In this document: positions 1 through 6,533 of the stretch, piece after piece
How positions within the stretch are numbered: position 1 is the stretch's first letter
Layout: each line of letters begins with the position of its first letter
Source of the DNA: Rhodospirillaceae bacterium
GTDB lineage: Bacteria > Pseudomonadota > Alphaproteobacteria > UBA9219
Reading direction: 5' to 3'
Length of the DNA: 6,557 bases
NCBI GenBank assembly: GCA_003504035.1
Contig: DOBW01000134.1
Span: 1 to 6,557, forward strand
Translations under genes and position numbers: made by a program
Notes under the pieces: model-generated
Seen by the model: the letters and a program-made list of their open reading frames with translations, nothing else
Database searches by the model: none
Told to the model about the DNA's origin: nothing

Positions 1-45
1 TCTTAAGTGGAATGACTATAGGTCACCTCTAAAAACCAAGGACAG

Positions 46-903
46 ATGCGCAACATGTCTTTTATCGATCACATTAAAAACTGCACAGCACATAACAAAA
101 CACAGTTTACAGATTTTTGCATTGACCACAGACATGTTGGTGAAGTGCGACAAGATTCTCTTGAGATTCTTCTCGAAACGTCTGATTTTTTGCTTGAAAA
201 CAAAATGCTTGTTTTAGCCCCTTTCCTCAATTCCGCTCAGGCACGCACCAAAGCCCTGAAACAAGCAATAAATCTTCTTGCTGCGCATCATAATGTTAAA
301 CTCACCGGCGAGATTTATCCTGTTATTGAAAAATGGGGAGATACGCCTTACGCTGAAATAGACCGCGCAGCCATCCCGTGGTTTGGCACAAAAGGCTTCG
401 GTGTTCACGCCAATGGCTTTGTGCGCAAGAAAGAAGAAATTTATTTATGGATTGCAAAGCGCGACAGCTCTCGTCTGATTGATCCCAACAAACTTGATAA
501 TATGGTCGGCGGCGGGCTTCCTCTTGGCCTTACGATTGAAGAAAATCTTGCCAAAGAAGCGTGGGAAGAAGCAGGGCTTGATAAAAAGCTTATCAGCCTC
601 GCCATTTCAACTGGCAGCCTAAGTTACAAACGCGACATGATGAAAGGCGTGCGGAGGGACACGCTTTTTACGTTTGATCTGGAAATGCCTGATGATATTA
701 CCCCTGCCTGCACAGATGGTGAAGTCGAGAGCTTTACCCTTATGCCTGCCCAAGAAGTTGCTAAAATTGTCGAGGCCACCGATCAATTCAAATTTAATTG
801 TAATCTTGTTTTGATTGACTTCTTCTTGCGCCACAACATAATCAGCACCGCACACAAAGATTATGACGCGCTAGAAAAAGCCATTGGCCTTATGAAAAAA
901 TAG
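46..903 (+). CDS. DUF4743-type Nudix hydrolase (probable oxidised thiamine diphosphate diphosphatase)
   Basis: This 285-residue protein has two parts. Residues 1 to about 110 match the layout of the DUF4743 N-terminal domain, ending in a KWGDTPYAEIDRAA stretch. A Nudix domain follows. The Nudix helix lies at residues 155-178: a GGG start, then K170-E171 and E174-E175-x-G177, which keeps the metal-binding glutamates. The first Nudix glutamate is replaced by L162 and the arginine by K170; a box of this GG-x-P-x-G...KEA-x-EEAG kind is typical of this subfamily. Relatives (yeast YJR142W, the Nudix half of fission yeast Tnr3) are known to hydrolyse oxidised thiamine diphosphate, pre-empting damaged cofactor. 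That role here is inference. The start is ambiguous: AAGGA at 38-42 is only 3 nt from the ATG at 46 and 12 nt from an in-frame ATG at 55. The protein is soluble, with no signal peptide. The 3' end overlaps the convergent gluQ by 14 bp. Confidence 0.85.
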   Translation: MRNMSFIDHIKNCTAHNKTQFTDFCIDHRHVGEVRQDSLEILLETSDFLLENKMLVLAPFLNSAQARTKALKQAINLLAAHHNVKLTGEIYPVIEKWGDTPYAEIDRAAIPWFGTKGFGVHANGFVRKKEEIYLWIAKRDSSRLIDPNKLDNMVGGGLPLGLTIEENLAKEAWEEAGLDKKLISLAISTGSLSYKRDMMKGVRRDTLFTFDLEMPDDITPACTDGEVESFTLMPAQEVAKIVEATDQFKFNCNLVLIDFFLRHNIISTAHKDYDALEKAIGLMKK

Positions 904-1726
904 CTTTTTGCCGAACCTCTTCAGGCGTCATGCCCGCCCCGCGCAAAGCACGAATTGTCACGGCCTTATCGCGTTTAGCAAAACGCTTACCTTGCACATC
1001 AAGCAAAAGAGGATGATGATGATAGGTTGGCGTTGGCAAACCCAAAAGCTTCTGCAAAACAACGTGAATATCTGTTGACGCCATTAAATCTTCACCGCGC
1101 GTCACAAGCGTAATGCCCTGCGAGGCATCATCAAGCGTCACACAAAGATGATAACTCGCTGCCACATCCCTGCGTGCTAAAACGACATCGCCGAAGCGCT
1201 CGGGACACACCTCAATAGCGCCGCGCGCGCTATCATGCCAAGACAAAGAGCCGGTAAGCGCCAAGGCTTTTTTCATATCAAGCCTCCAAACAGCCTGTCG
1301 GCTTTTGCTTTTTTCGTCGCGCTGTTCCTCAGTTAAATGCCTACATGTACCAGAATAAACGGGGCCTTCCTCCCCCTCATGCGGAGCATGACCTGCGGCC
1401 TTGGCTTCTTCAAGAACTTCGCGGCGCGTGCAAAAACAAGGATAAATCAACCGCCTTTCACGCAACTGATCCAAGGCGTTGGCATAATCCTTCATATGTT
1501 GCGACTGCTTTCGCACAGGTGCTTGCCAGCTCAGGCCAAGCCAATGCAAATCTTCTAAAATATCATCACTATAAACATCACGGCAACGCACTGGATCAAT
1601 ATCTTCTATGCGAAGAAGAAACTTCCCGCCGTCTTTTTGCGCAAGATTAAAAGTAAAAAGAGCCGATGCGGCATGGCCTAGATGAAGTTGCCCCGTTGGA
1701 CTGGGAGCAAAGCGCGTAACAATCAT
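890..1726 (-). CDS. gluQ: Glutamyl-Q tRNA(Asp) synthetase
   Basis: This 278-residue paralogue of the glutamyl-tRNA synthetase catalytic core activates glutamate with ATP and attaches it to queuosine at the wobble base of tRNA-Asp, in the cytoplasm. The sequence opens with TRFAPSPTG and the HIGH-like HLGH (15-18), followed by RIEDID (39-44). A zinc site is visible as C97-x-C99, Y124 and C128. The KMSKS-like loop is KRFAKRD at 247-253. The protein stops soon after this loop, so the anticodon-binding domain of true GluRS is missing; that absence and the length (family about 280-310) identify GluQ rather than GltX. The ATG overlaps the stop of the upstream membrane-protein gene as ATGA (1723-1726). 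No good Shine-Dalgarno sequence precedes it, so translation is probably coupled. The 3' end overlaps the convergent Nudix gene by 14 bp. Confidence 0.95.
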   Translation of the reverse strand: MIVTRFAPSPTGQLHLGHAASALFTFNLAQKDGGKFLLRIEDIDPVRCRDVYSDDILEDLHWLGLSWQAPVRKQSQHMKDYANALDQLRERRLIYPCFCTRREVLEEAKAAGHAPHEGEEGPVYSGTCRHLTEEQRDEKSKSRQAVWRLDMKKALALTGSLSWHDSARGAIEVCPERFGDVVLARRDVAASYHLCVTLDDASQGITLVTRGEDLMASTDIHVVLQKLLGLPTPTYHHHPLLLDVQGKRFAKRDKAVTIRALRGAGMTPEEVRQKAIFS

Positions 1727-3636
1727 AGTTTTTTCGGCAAAACTTCAAACAACATAAGCTCGCCAAAAAAAGGCATCTCTATCCGCTTAAGCCAAGAAGG
1801 AGTTTCACCCTGTGCTAATTTTTGTATCAAACTTTTTCCGACACTCTCATCAACAGAGCCATCTTGTGAAACCGACAAAACATTGTTCTTGTCATAAAAA
1901 TCTGCAACATCGCGACAAAGAAGAACCAATTCCGCCCCACTATCACGAAGAATCTTTTTGGCTTTTTTTGTATCTTCTGTTTGAAAAAAACGGATCGCTT
2001 CCAAGTTACCTCTCACATTCGTGTGATAAGGCGCAGACATAACGCTATGTTTTGTATTAAACAAAATACCACGCGCTTCATTTAGTGTATTCATAATAAG
2101 CCTTGGACGATCCCCATAATAGGAAGGAAGATTCAAAATCTGCCACATGCTCTGTGAAGCACATGCTTTGTTCGCTGTAACCTGAACCGGAAAGAGCAAA
2201 ACCCCACGATTAAAAGACCGCCCATCTATAATAGCAGGTGCCAAAACAGAAATAATAGGTCCAACAAGCAAGATAAAGAAAAGCTCCATGGCGAAGCGCT
2301 TGCGCCCCTTAAAGACCTTCCCTGCCCAAGAAAGACCGCGATACAAAATAACACTTAAAGGAATAATGCTAAAGAGTGACACGTAAAGGACAACACGTTT
2401 TTGATAAAGTGTTGCCAAAAGAAGTGAAGCTACAAGAAGAAAAATAAAAAGCCACCACGCCCCATCTTCTTCCTCCTTCTTGCCTTGCATGAAACGAAAG
2501 CAGGATTCTATCGCCAAAGCAGGAATAAGAATAAAGACATCCATTCCCATAGGCTTCGCTTCAGAAATATTTTTTATCATAAGCTGAGCAAGCTGCGGAT
2601 CCACGCCGCCATAAGGACCAGCTAAAAGTTCTGGGAAAGAAGCCAAAAAAGCAGCTCCAAAACCAAAAGCAAAAAAACAACCTATCGCCCAACGCAACCA
2701 TGCGCGCCGCGCAAAAGTGGCAAGCCCCGCCCCCACAAGAGAAGCCGCTATGCCGCCAGCCAAAAGGACATAAAGCGAAGAATAGGACAAAGATGTCAAC
2801 GCGCCATAAGCTGAAGGCGACACAGAAAACACAAGAAAAAGAGCGCTAAAAAGATACAGCGAAAGAGCATGAACCATCGCGCTACGTCTCATCACAGGCC
2901 CTTTTTTGAGCGTCCACAACCCAACCCAACCCGATAAAATAAGAAGCCAAGGCAACGTCTCAAGCGCAATGGCCTGTCCCAGAGCCAGAAAAAAACCGCC
3001 GCCGAAAGCCCAGAAAAGTTTCTGCGGCTGAAACATCATCCGCACCACACAGCCCAATGCCATCAACGTTATAAGCGCGCTAAGTCCGTGATGATCCACG
3101 CGTGAGGGCATAAATTGAAGCATCACAGGCAGCGCAAAAAAGGCAACATAGGCTGACACGCGCGTCCAATCAGGCGGCAAAAAACTTTCCGCAACCCAGC
3201 GCACAACCACAAAAAAGAAGACAAGCAAAACCAAAGGATAAATCGCAGAAGTTATGAGCGCCGCCATCTGCCACTCAAGCCCCAAGACATGAAGCGGCAG
3301 CATAAGAGCGGCTAAAGGAAGTTCTGCCAACCGAGAAAAATGATGAGCAACACCCTCTGGCGGGGCCATACGATAGAAAACGGGATCAAACCAATTTTGA
3401 CCCGAAAGCCAATCCACGGTGCGCATAAGATGAACAACATCATCCGCATCCGCAAACATGCCGTTAAGGATAAGGCTGTCAGGTGACATCAAAAAAGACC
3501 AGACAAAGAATATCCCCAACACCAACGCAAGCCTATGAAATGGCGGAGAAAAGGCACCAGAAAGAAAGTAAAAAAGACGATTCTGTGACATATACGAATC
3601 CGTTTTGAAGTGATAAAGTCCCTCGGAAATTAGCAT
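1723..3636 (-). CDS. Polytopic membrane protein, STT3/GT-C-like putative glycosyltransferase
   Basis: This is a 637-residue inner-membrane protein with about 12-13 hydrophobic segments between residues 35 and 470, then a soluble C-terminal domain of about 165 residues, probably periplasmic. After the first membrane segment comes a loop with D63-A-D-D66 and then [11 protein letters not shown] (93-103), the place where GT-C enzymes carry their catalytic acidic motif. RVDHHG lies at 179-184. A later external loop holds NISE (356-359), reminiscent of the SVSE/TIxE motif of STT3/PglB. I see no WWDYG motif, so classical protein N-glycosylation is not implied; transfer of a sugar from a lipid carrier to an envelope acceptor is the inferred role. 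The reading frame continues upstream to a GTG at 3696 inside fhs. I chose the ATG at 3636 because AGGTGA (3642-3647) sits 5 nt before it; M at 3591 is a weaker alternative. It is translationally coupled to gluQ. Confidence 0.75.
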   Translation of the reverse strand: MLISEGLYHFKTDSYMSQNRLFYFLSGAFSPPFHRLALVLGIFFVWSFLMSPDSLILNGMFADADDVVHLMRTVDWLSGQNWFDPVFYRMAPPEGVAHHFSRLAELPLAALMLPLHVLGLEWQMAALITSAIYPLVLLVFFFVVVRWVAESFLPPDWTRVSAYVAFFALPVMLQFMPSRVDHHGLSALITLMALGCVVRMMFQPQKLFWAFGGGFFLALGQAIALETLPWLLILSGWVGLWTLKKGPVMRRSAMVHALSLYLFSALFLVFSVSPSAYGALTSLSYSSLYVLLAGGIAASLVGAGLATFARRAWLRWAIGCFFAFGFGAAFLASFPELLAGPYGGVDPQLAQLMIKNISEAKPMGMDVFILIPALAIESCFRFMQGKKEEEDGAWWLFIFLLVASLLLATLYQKRVVLYVSLFSIIPLSVILYRGLSWAGKVFKGRKRFAMELFFILLVGPIISVLAPAIIDGRSFNRGVLLFPVQVTANKACASQSMWQILNLPSYYGDRPRLIMNTLNEARGILFNTKHSVMSAPYHTNVRGNLEAIRFFQTEDTKKAKKILRDSGAELVLLCRDVADFYDKNNVLSVSQDGSVDESVGKSLIQKLAQGETPSWLKRIEMPFFGELMLFEVLPKKL

Positions 3637-3641
3637 TTTAA

Positions 3642-3647
3642 TCACCT
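3642..3647 (-). promoter_or_regulatory. Shine-Dalgarno of the GT-C-like gene
   Basis: Read on the minus strand, AGGTGA lies 5 nt before the ATG at 3634-3636. It decides the start of the membrane-protein gene against the upstream GTG at 3696, which would overlap fhs by 26 bp, and against the downstream ATG at 3591, which has only a weak GGA upstream. Confidence 0.7.
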
Positions 3648-3670
3648 GTCGCAAAGGCAAAAGCTTTACT

Positions 3671-5344
3671 ATGTCCACACCACTTGAAGATATCACGATT
3701 GCCCGTCAAGCCGTTCTTCGTCCTATTGAAGAGATAGGCGAAAAAGCTGGTTTTCCAGCCTCAGCTCTATTGCGTTATGGGTCCTATAAGGCAAAAGTTG
3801 ACATGGACGCGCTTAAAAAAGTGAACACATCCGCACATGGTAAAGTTGTTCTCGTCACAGCCATCAGCCCAACAGCTGCAGGCGAAGGCAAAACAACAAC
3901 GACCATCGGTCTTGGTGATGCCATGGCTGCTTTGGGAAAAAAGGTTATGATCTGTTTGCGCGAGCCTTCCCTTGGTCCGTGCTTTGGCATGAAAGGCGGC
4001 GCTACGGGCGGCGGCAAAGCGCAAGTCGCGCCCATGGATGACATCAATCTTCACTTCACCGGTGATTTTCACGCCATCACCTCGGCGAATAATCTTCTGG
4101 CCGCGCTGATCGACAATCATATTTATTGGGGCAATGATCTTGGCATTGATCCATCCAAAATCACATGGCGGCGCGTCATGGATATGAATGATCGCGCCTT
4201 GCGTCAAATTGTCGTTGGTCTTGGTAATAACGGGCAAACACGGGAAGATGGTTTTGATATCTCGGTGGCCTCGGAAGTTATGGCTATTTTCTGTCTAGCA
4301 CGTTCGCTTGAAGATCTCGAAGAACGTCTCGGCAATATCATCATCGGCCAGCGTTTCGATAAATCTTTTGTACGCGCCAAAGAATTAAAAGCAGCACCCG
4401 CCATGACAGCTCTTTTACGTGATGCGTTCCAACCCAACCTCGTTCAAACACTGGAACACACACCAACGCTGATACATGGGGGGCCTTTTGCCAATATCGC
4501 GCATGGTTGCAATTCCGTCATGGCCACAGACACAGCACGAAAGTTTGCCGATTATGTTATCACTGAAGCTGGTTTTGGTGCCGATTTAGGTGCTGAAAAA
4601 TTCTTTGATATTAAATGTCGCCAAGCTGGGCTTAAACCCGTGGCAACTGTTGTTGTTGCAACTGTGCGCGCGCTGAAAATGCAAGGTGGCGTAAGTAAAG
4701 AAAATCTAGGCGTTGAAAATGTTGACGCTGTCAAAGCTGGCATCACCAACTTAGCGCGTCACATCGAAAATGTTCAAAAATACGGCATCCCCGCCACCGT
4801 GGCGATCAACCACTTCACCAGCGATACTGAAGCTGAAACAGAAATCATCCGCCAAGCTTGCGAAAAACTGGGTGTTACAGCACATTTCGCCAACCATTGG
4901 GCAGAAGGATCAAAAGGCGCATTGGGCTTAGCCGAAGAAGTTGTAGCCTTGGCCGAAAGCGGCAAGGCCAACTTCACGCCGCTTTACCCAGATGATTTGT
5001 CCTTGAAAGAAAAAATAACAAAAATAGCGCAAAGCATCTATCGCGCTAAAGATATTGATCTTTCCCCCGCCGCCAAGAAAAAACTGGACGCTTTTGAAGA
5101 GGAAGGCTATGGCAAGCTCCCCGTTTGCATGGCAAAAACGCAATATAGTTTTTCATCTAATCCAAAACTTTTGGGCGCACCAGAAGATTTCACACTGCCT
5201 ATTCGTGATGTGCGCCTTTCGGCTGGAGCCGGTTTCGTCGTCGCACTGTGCGGAGAAATTATGACGATGCCGGGGCTTGGCCGCGCCCCCGCCGCCCATC
5301 AGATTCATGTTAACCAAAAAGGGTTAATTGACGGATTGTTTTAG
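3671..5344 (+). CDS. fhs: Formate-tetrahydrofolate ligase (10-formyl-THF synthetase)
   Basis: This complete 557-residue cytoplasmic enzyme makes 10-formyl-tetrahydrofolate from formate, ATP and tetrahydrofolate, feeding purine and formyl-methionine synthesis. The length matches the family (about 555-560). The phosphate-binding loop [13 protein letters not shown] spans 66-78. It is followed by LREPSLGP (96-103, with R97 where the family has its formyl-phosphate-binding arginine), the glycine-rich signature around 106-116, and [16 protein letters not shown] (122-137). The second signature, VATVRALK, is at 329-336. The C-terminal [15 protein letters not shown] (528-542) is also canonical. Two signature positions deviate: GGATGGGK at 109-116, where the usual form is GGAAGGGY, and Q338 before GG where H or N is usual. 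The start at 3671 fits the N-terminal length of homologues, although the nearest Shine-Dalgarno-like AAAGG (3653-3657) is 13 nt away. It is transcribed divergently from the GT-C-like gene, with 34 bp between the starts. Confidence 0.97.
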   Translation: MSTPLEDITIARQAVLRPIEEIGEKAGFPASALLRYGSYKAKVDMDALKKVNTSAHGKVVLVTAISPTAAGEGKTTTTIGLGDAMAALGKKVMICLREPSLGPCFGMKGGATGGGKAQVAPMDDINLHFTGDFHAITSANNLLAALIDNHIYWGNDLGIDPSKITWRRVMDMNDRALRQIVVGLGNNGQTREDGFDISVASEVMAIFCLARSLEDLEERLGNIIIGQRFDKSFVRAKELKAAPAMTALLRDAFQPNLVQTLEHTPTLIHGGPFANIAHGCNSVMATDTARKFADYVITEAGFGADLGAEKFFDIKCRQAGLKPVATVVVATVRALKMQGGVSKENLGVENVDAVKAGITNLARHIENVQKYGIPATVAINHFTSDTEAETEIIRQACEKLGVTAHFANHWAEGSKGALGLAEEVVALAESGKANFTPLYPDDLSLKEKITKIAQSIYRAKDIDLSPAAKKKLDAFEEEGYGKLPVCMAKTQYSFSSNPKLLGAPEDFTLPIRDVRLSAGAGFVVALCGEIMTMPGLGRAPAAHQIHVNQKGLIDGLF

Positions 5345-5360
5345 GAAAATTGATTTTAAC

Positions 5361-5437
5361 AAATGGGATCCCTGCCTTCGCAGGGATGACTTTCTCCACT
5401 CAAAACCGTCATGCCAGCGCAGGCTGGCATCCCATTT
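5361..5437. repeat. Two-hairpin palindromic intergenic element (BIME/REP-like)
   Basis: Two hairpins stand side by side. The left one has an 8-bp stem (5368-5375 with 5380-5387) and a CTTC loop. The right one has the stem ATGCCAGC/GCTGGCAT (5411-5418 with 5423-5430) and a GCAG loop. The outer arms AAATGGGAT (5361-5369) and ATCCCATTT (5429-5437) are perfectly complementary, and the inner ATGAC/GTCAT pair (5386-5390 with 5408-5412) also matches. The two halves are therefore diverged inverted copies of one unit of about 30 bp, joined by a 17-base spacer. This style of repeat is widespread between genes of Alphaproteobacteria. A T-rich run follows the right arm, so it may also end fhs transcription. 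Translating it gives a spurious Arg-rich peptide, which I rejected as a gene. Confidence 0.85.
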
Positions 5438-5444
5438 TTATTTA
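5411..5444 (+). terminator. Possible fhs transcription terminator formed by the repeat
   Basis: The right hairpin of the palindromic element (stem 5411-5418/5423-5430) is followed within a few bases by a T-rich run (5435-5443), and it is the only terminator-like structure downstream of fhs. The run is separated from the stem by CCCA, so the fit to an intrinsic terminator is imperfect. Confidence 0.35.
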
Positions 5445-5493
5445 ACAAATTTAAACATAAACGCCAGAAACCGCAGAACTTTTCCTTTGTTTC

Positions 5494-5560
5494 AAAATAA
5501 AAATCATGAAACTAATTAACCCGTTTTGGAGCTGTTAAAGGAGCCCTTCTTTGGGATATA
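5494..5560 (+). promoter_or_regulatory. Conserved leader/promoter block, copy 1
   Basis: This block matches 6341-6405 upstream of the next paralogue, with only small gaps. The strongest core is AAAATAA, four variable bases, CATGAAAC (5505-5512), then AATTAA-y-CCGTT ending at 5525. An AAAGG-GCC-like stretch and a TATA follow. A GTTTCA at 5489-5494 faces TGAAAC at 5507-5512 across 12 bases, a possible operator. TTAAAG (5535-5540) and TATACT (5557-5562), 16 bases apart, are a plausible but weak sigma-70 promoter. Conservation between two otherwise separate intergenic regions is the main evidence that the block does something or was copied recently. Confidence 0.55.
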
Positions 5561-5579
5561 CTCGCACATATATTTCAGC

Positions 5580-5584
5580 AAGGA
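5580..5584 (+). promoter_or_regulatory. Shine-Dalgarno deciding the start at 5593
   Basis: AAGGA lies 8 nt before the ATG at 5593. Together with the identical N-terminus of the next paralogue, this fixes the start there rather than at the in-frame TTG at 5551. Confidence 0.8.
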
Positions 5585-5592
5585 ATTTTGAC

Positions 5593-6321
5593 ATGACAAC
5601 AAATAATGTAACGGCAGAAAAAGAAAATATTTTTTCCCGCGCTGGTAAATCCATCTGCGAGAGTCTCAAAAAATGGGATCATAGTTGTAAGGGCTATCTT
5701 TCTCGTGGCGCTCTCACGGGCGGCCTAGTTCTTGCTACAGTAGCCGCAGCAAAGCTCCTCCCTTGGGGCTTCGGTGCAGTAATCGGTACAGGAAGCGCCG
5801 CGGCCATTTTCTGCATGCACAGCCCCCAAATAAAAAACATTTTCTTTCACAACAGACGTGCAAGCATAAAAGATTCTCTGCTTGTAGGAGCATTATTGGG
5901 CAGCTTTTCTTTAACAGCCCTGTGTGTGTGTAATCTGTCAGAAAAAAGTAAAGCACACAACGCCCAAAACGAAATATTCCAGCATTTTCTTTCTCAACAA
6001 AAGGTGCAAGAACTCCGCGTTGGCGATAAGCTAACTTCTCCACACCCTGTTAATCAAAAGAATTTTTTCATAGTGACTGAAATCAAACGAAGGTCCCTTG
6101 AGACAAAACAAGGCAAGGAAAAAGAAACAATGGTTAAAGCAATGGCCTGTTACGCCTATTACAACTCTTTTCTCGGCAAGTACTGGAAAGTGGGCAATTT
6201 TTCAAGAACAAAGACAACATTTGAACCAACCCCAAATAAGACACGCCCAACAGCTAAAACCCCAATCCCTCACAGCCCTAAACTTGGGTTAAGAGGGATT
6301 CCCACACCCTACGAAATATAG
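5593..6321 (+). CDS. Unrecognised membrane protein, first member of a tandem paralogous family
   Basis: I do not recognise this 242-residue protein. It begins with a polar, charged stretch (1-36) starting MTTNNVTAEKE. Two closely spaced hydrophobic segments follow (about 37-54 and 58-75, glycine- and alanine-rich), then a basic loop (HNRRAS, 86-91) and a third hydrophobic segment (about 94-114, containing C111 and C113). The rest is a hydrophilic, lysine-rich domain (115-208) and a proline/threonine-rich tail (209-242). The likely layout is an inner-membrane hairpin plus one more span with a soluble C-terminal domain. There is no cleavable signal peptide, no catalytic motif I can name, and no resemblance to a toxin or transporter I know. 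The start is fixed by AAGGA 8 nt upstream and by the paralogue at 6534. Its own leader block suggests separate transcription from fhs. A strong inverted repeat lies in its last coding bases (6264-6300). Confidence 0.75.
   Translation: MTTNNVTAEKENIFSRAGKSICESLKKWDHSCKGYLSRGALTGGLVLATVAAAKLLPWGFGAVIGTGSAAAIFCMHSPQIKNIFFHNRRASIKDSLLVGALLGSFSLTALCVCNLSEKSKAHNAQNEIFQHFLSQQKVQELRVGDKLTSPHPVNQKNFFIVTEIKRRSLETKQGKEKETMVKAMACYAYYNSFLGKYWKVGNFSRTKTTFEPTPNKTRPTAKTPIPHSPKLGLRGIPTPYEI
6264..6300. repeat. Inverted repeat inside the 3' end of the unrecognised gene
   Basis: AATCCCTC (6264-6271) pairs perfectly with GAGGGATT (6293-6300). Inside it, after a 2-by-2 internal loop, 6274-6278 pairs with 6286-6290 (one G-T pair), leaving a 7-base loop. 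There is no T-run after it, so it is not a standard intrinsic terminator. It lies wholly in coding sequence, in the Pro/Thr-rich tail. Confidence 0.65.
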
Positions 6322-6340
6322 TTGTTTCACTGTCTTCCTG

Positions 6341-6405
6341 AAAATAAGGGCCATGAAACAATTAATCCGTTCTTTGGCTACCAAAAGGGCCGTTTTTCAT
6401 CTATA
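6341..6405 (+). promoter_or_regulatory. Conserved leader/promoter block, copy 2
   Basis: This is the counterpart of 5494-5560. It contains AAAATAA (6341-6347), four variable bases, CATGAAAC (6352-6359) and AATTAATCCGTT (6360-6371), then AAAAGGGCC and a TATA. A TATATT at 6402-6407 could be a -10 element, but no good -35 stands 17 bases before it. A GTTTCA (6324-6329) again faces TGAAAC (6354-6359), here 24 bases apart. It begins 20 bases after the stop of the preceding gene. Confidence 0.55.
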
Positions 6406-6511
6406 TTCTTCTCATGTCATCCTAGACTTGATCGGGGATCCAGAGTCACAAAAAACGATCTTGGTGTTATACCACCCTGACCCCCCGTTTTCACGGTAAT
6501 GACAAGAAGAA
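6406..6511. repeat. Second palindromic intergenic element, opposite half-unit order
   Basis: The outer arms pair well: TTCTTCT (6406-6412), a two-base bulge, then TGTCAT (6415-6420), against ATGACA (6499-6504) and AGAAGAA (6505-6511). Inside are two diverged half-units. The left one runs from GTCATCC through CTTGATC to GGGGATCC (about 6415-6445), and the right one from CCCTGACCCC to GGTAATGACA (about 6475-6504). GTCAT is at the outer ends here, whereas in the 5361-5437 element it faces inward. The internal hairpins are degraded. The element sits between the conserved leader block and the ribosome-binding site of the next gene. Confidence 0.7.
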
Positions 6512-6533
6512 AATTTGACGAAAGAGAATAAAA

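Larger units (their letters stand above)
5355..5450. repeat. 10-bp direct repeat flanking the first palindromic element
   Basis: TTTAACAAAT occurs at 5355-5364 and again at 5441-5450, bracketing the palindromic element directly. The match is exact and looks like a target-site duplication left by insertion. However, the sequence is AT-rich, and its AAAT end also takes part in the outer stem, so chance similarity is possible. Confidence 0.5.

Noticed and set aside
1345..1650. A 101-codon plus-strand frame inside gluQ
   Set aside because: It lies fully antisense to the zinc-site region of gluQ and shows no protein-like features.
3637..3696. GTG start at 3696 for the GT-C-like protein
   Set aside because: It would overlap the divergent fhs coding sequence, and the added 20 residues show no conserved feature. 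AGGTGA is ideally placed for the ATG at 3636.
3767..4237. A 156-codon minus-strand frame inside fhs
   Set aside because: It is antisense to the conserved phosphate-binding and glycine-rich core of fhs, with no recognisable domain. The long frame is a by-product of codon bias in fhs.
5361..5450. Repeat cluster as a CRISPR array
   Set aside because: There are only two half-units, in inverted rather than direct orientation, with no regular spacers and no cas genes.
5328..5519. A 63-codon plus-strand frame after fhs
   Set aside because: It overlaps the end of fhs and is mostly translation of the palindromic element (peptides such as CLRRDD and CQRRLASH, typical of such repeats). No ribosome-binding site was seen.
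5551..5592. TTG start giving a 14-residue N-terminal extension of the unrecognised protein
   Set aside because: It overlaps the putative -10 region and lacks a good ribosome-binding site. The paralogue's conserved peptide begins exactly at the ATG corresponding to 5593.
5735..6043. A 102-codon minus-strand frame inside the unrecognised gene
   Set aside because: The plus-strand frame has a good Shine-Dalgarno sequence and a paralogue sharing its start, while the antisense frame has neither.
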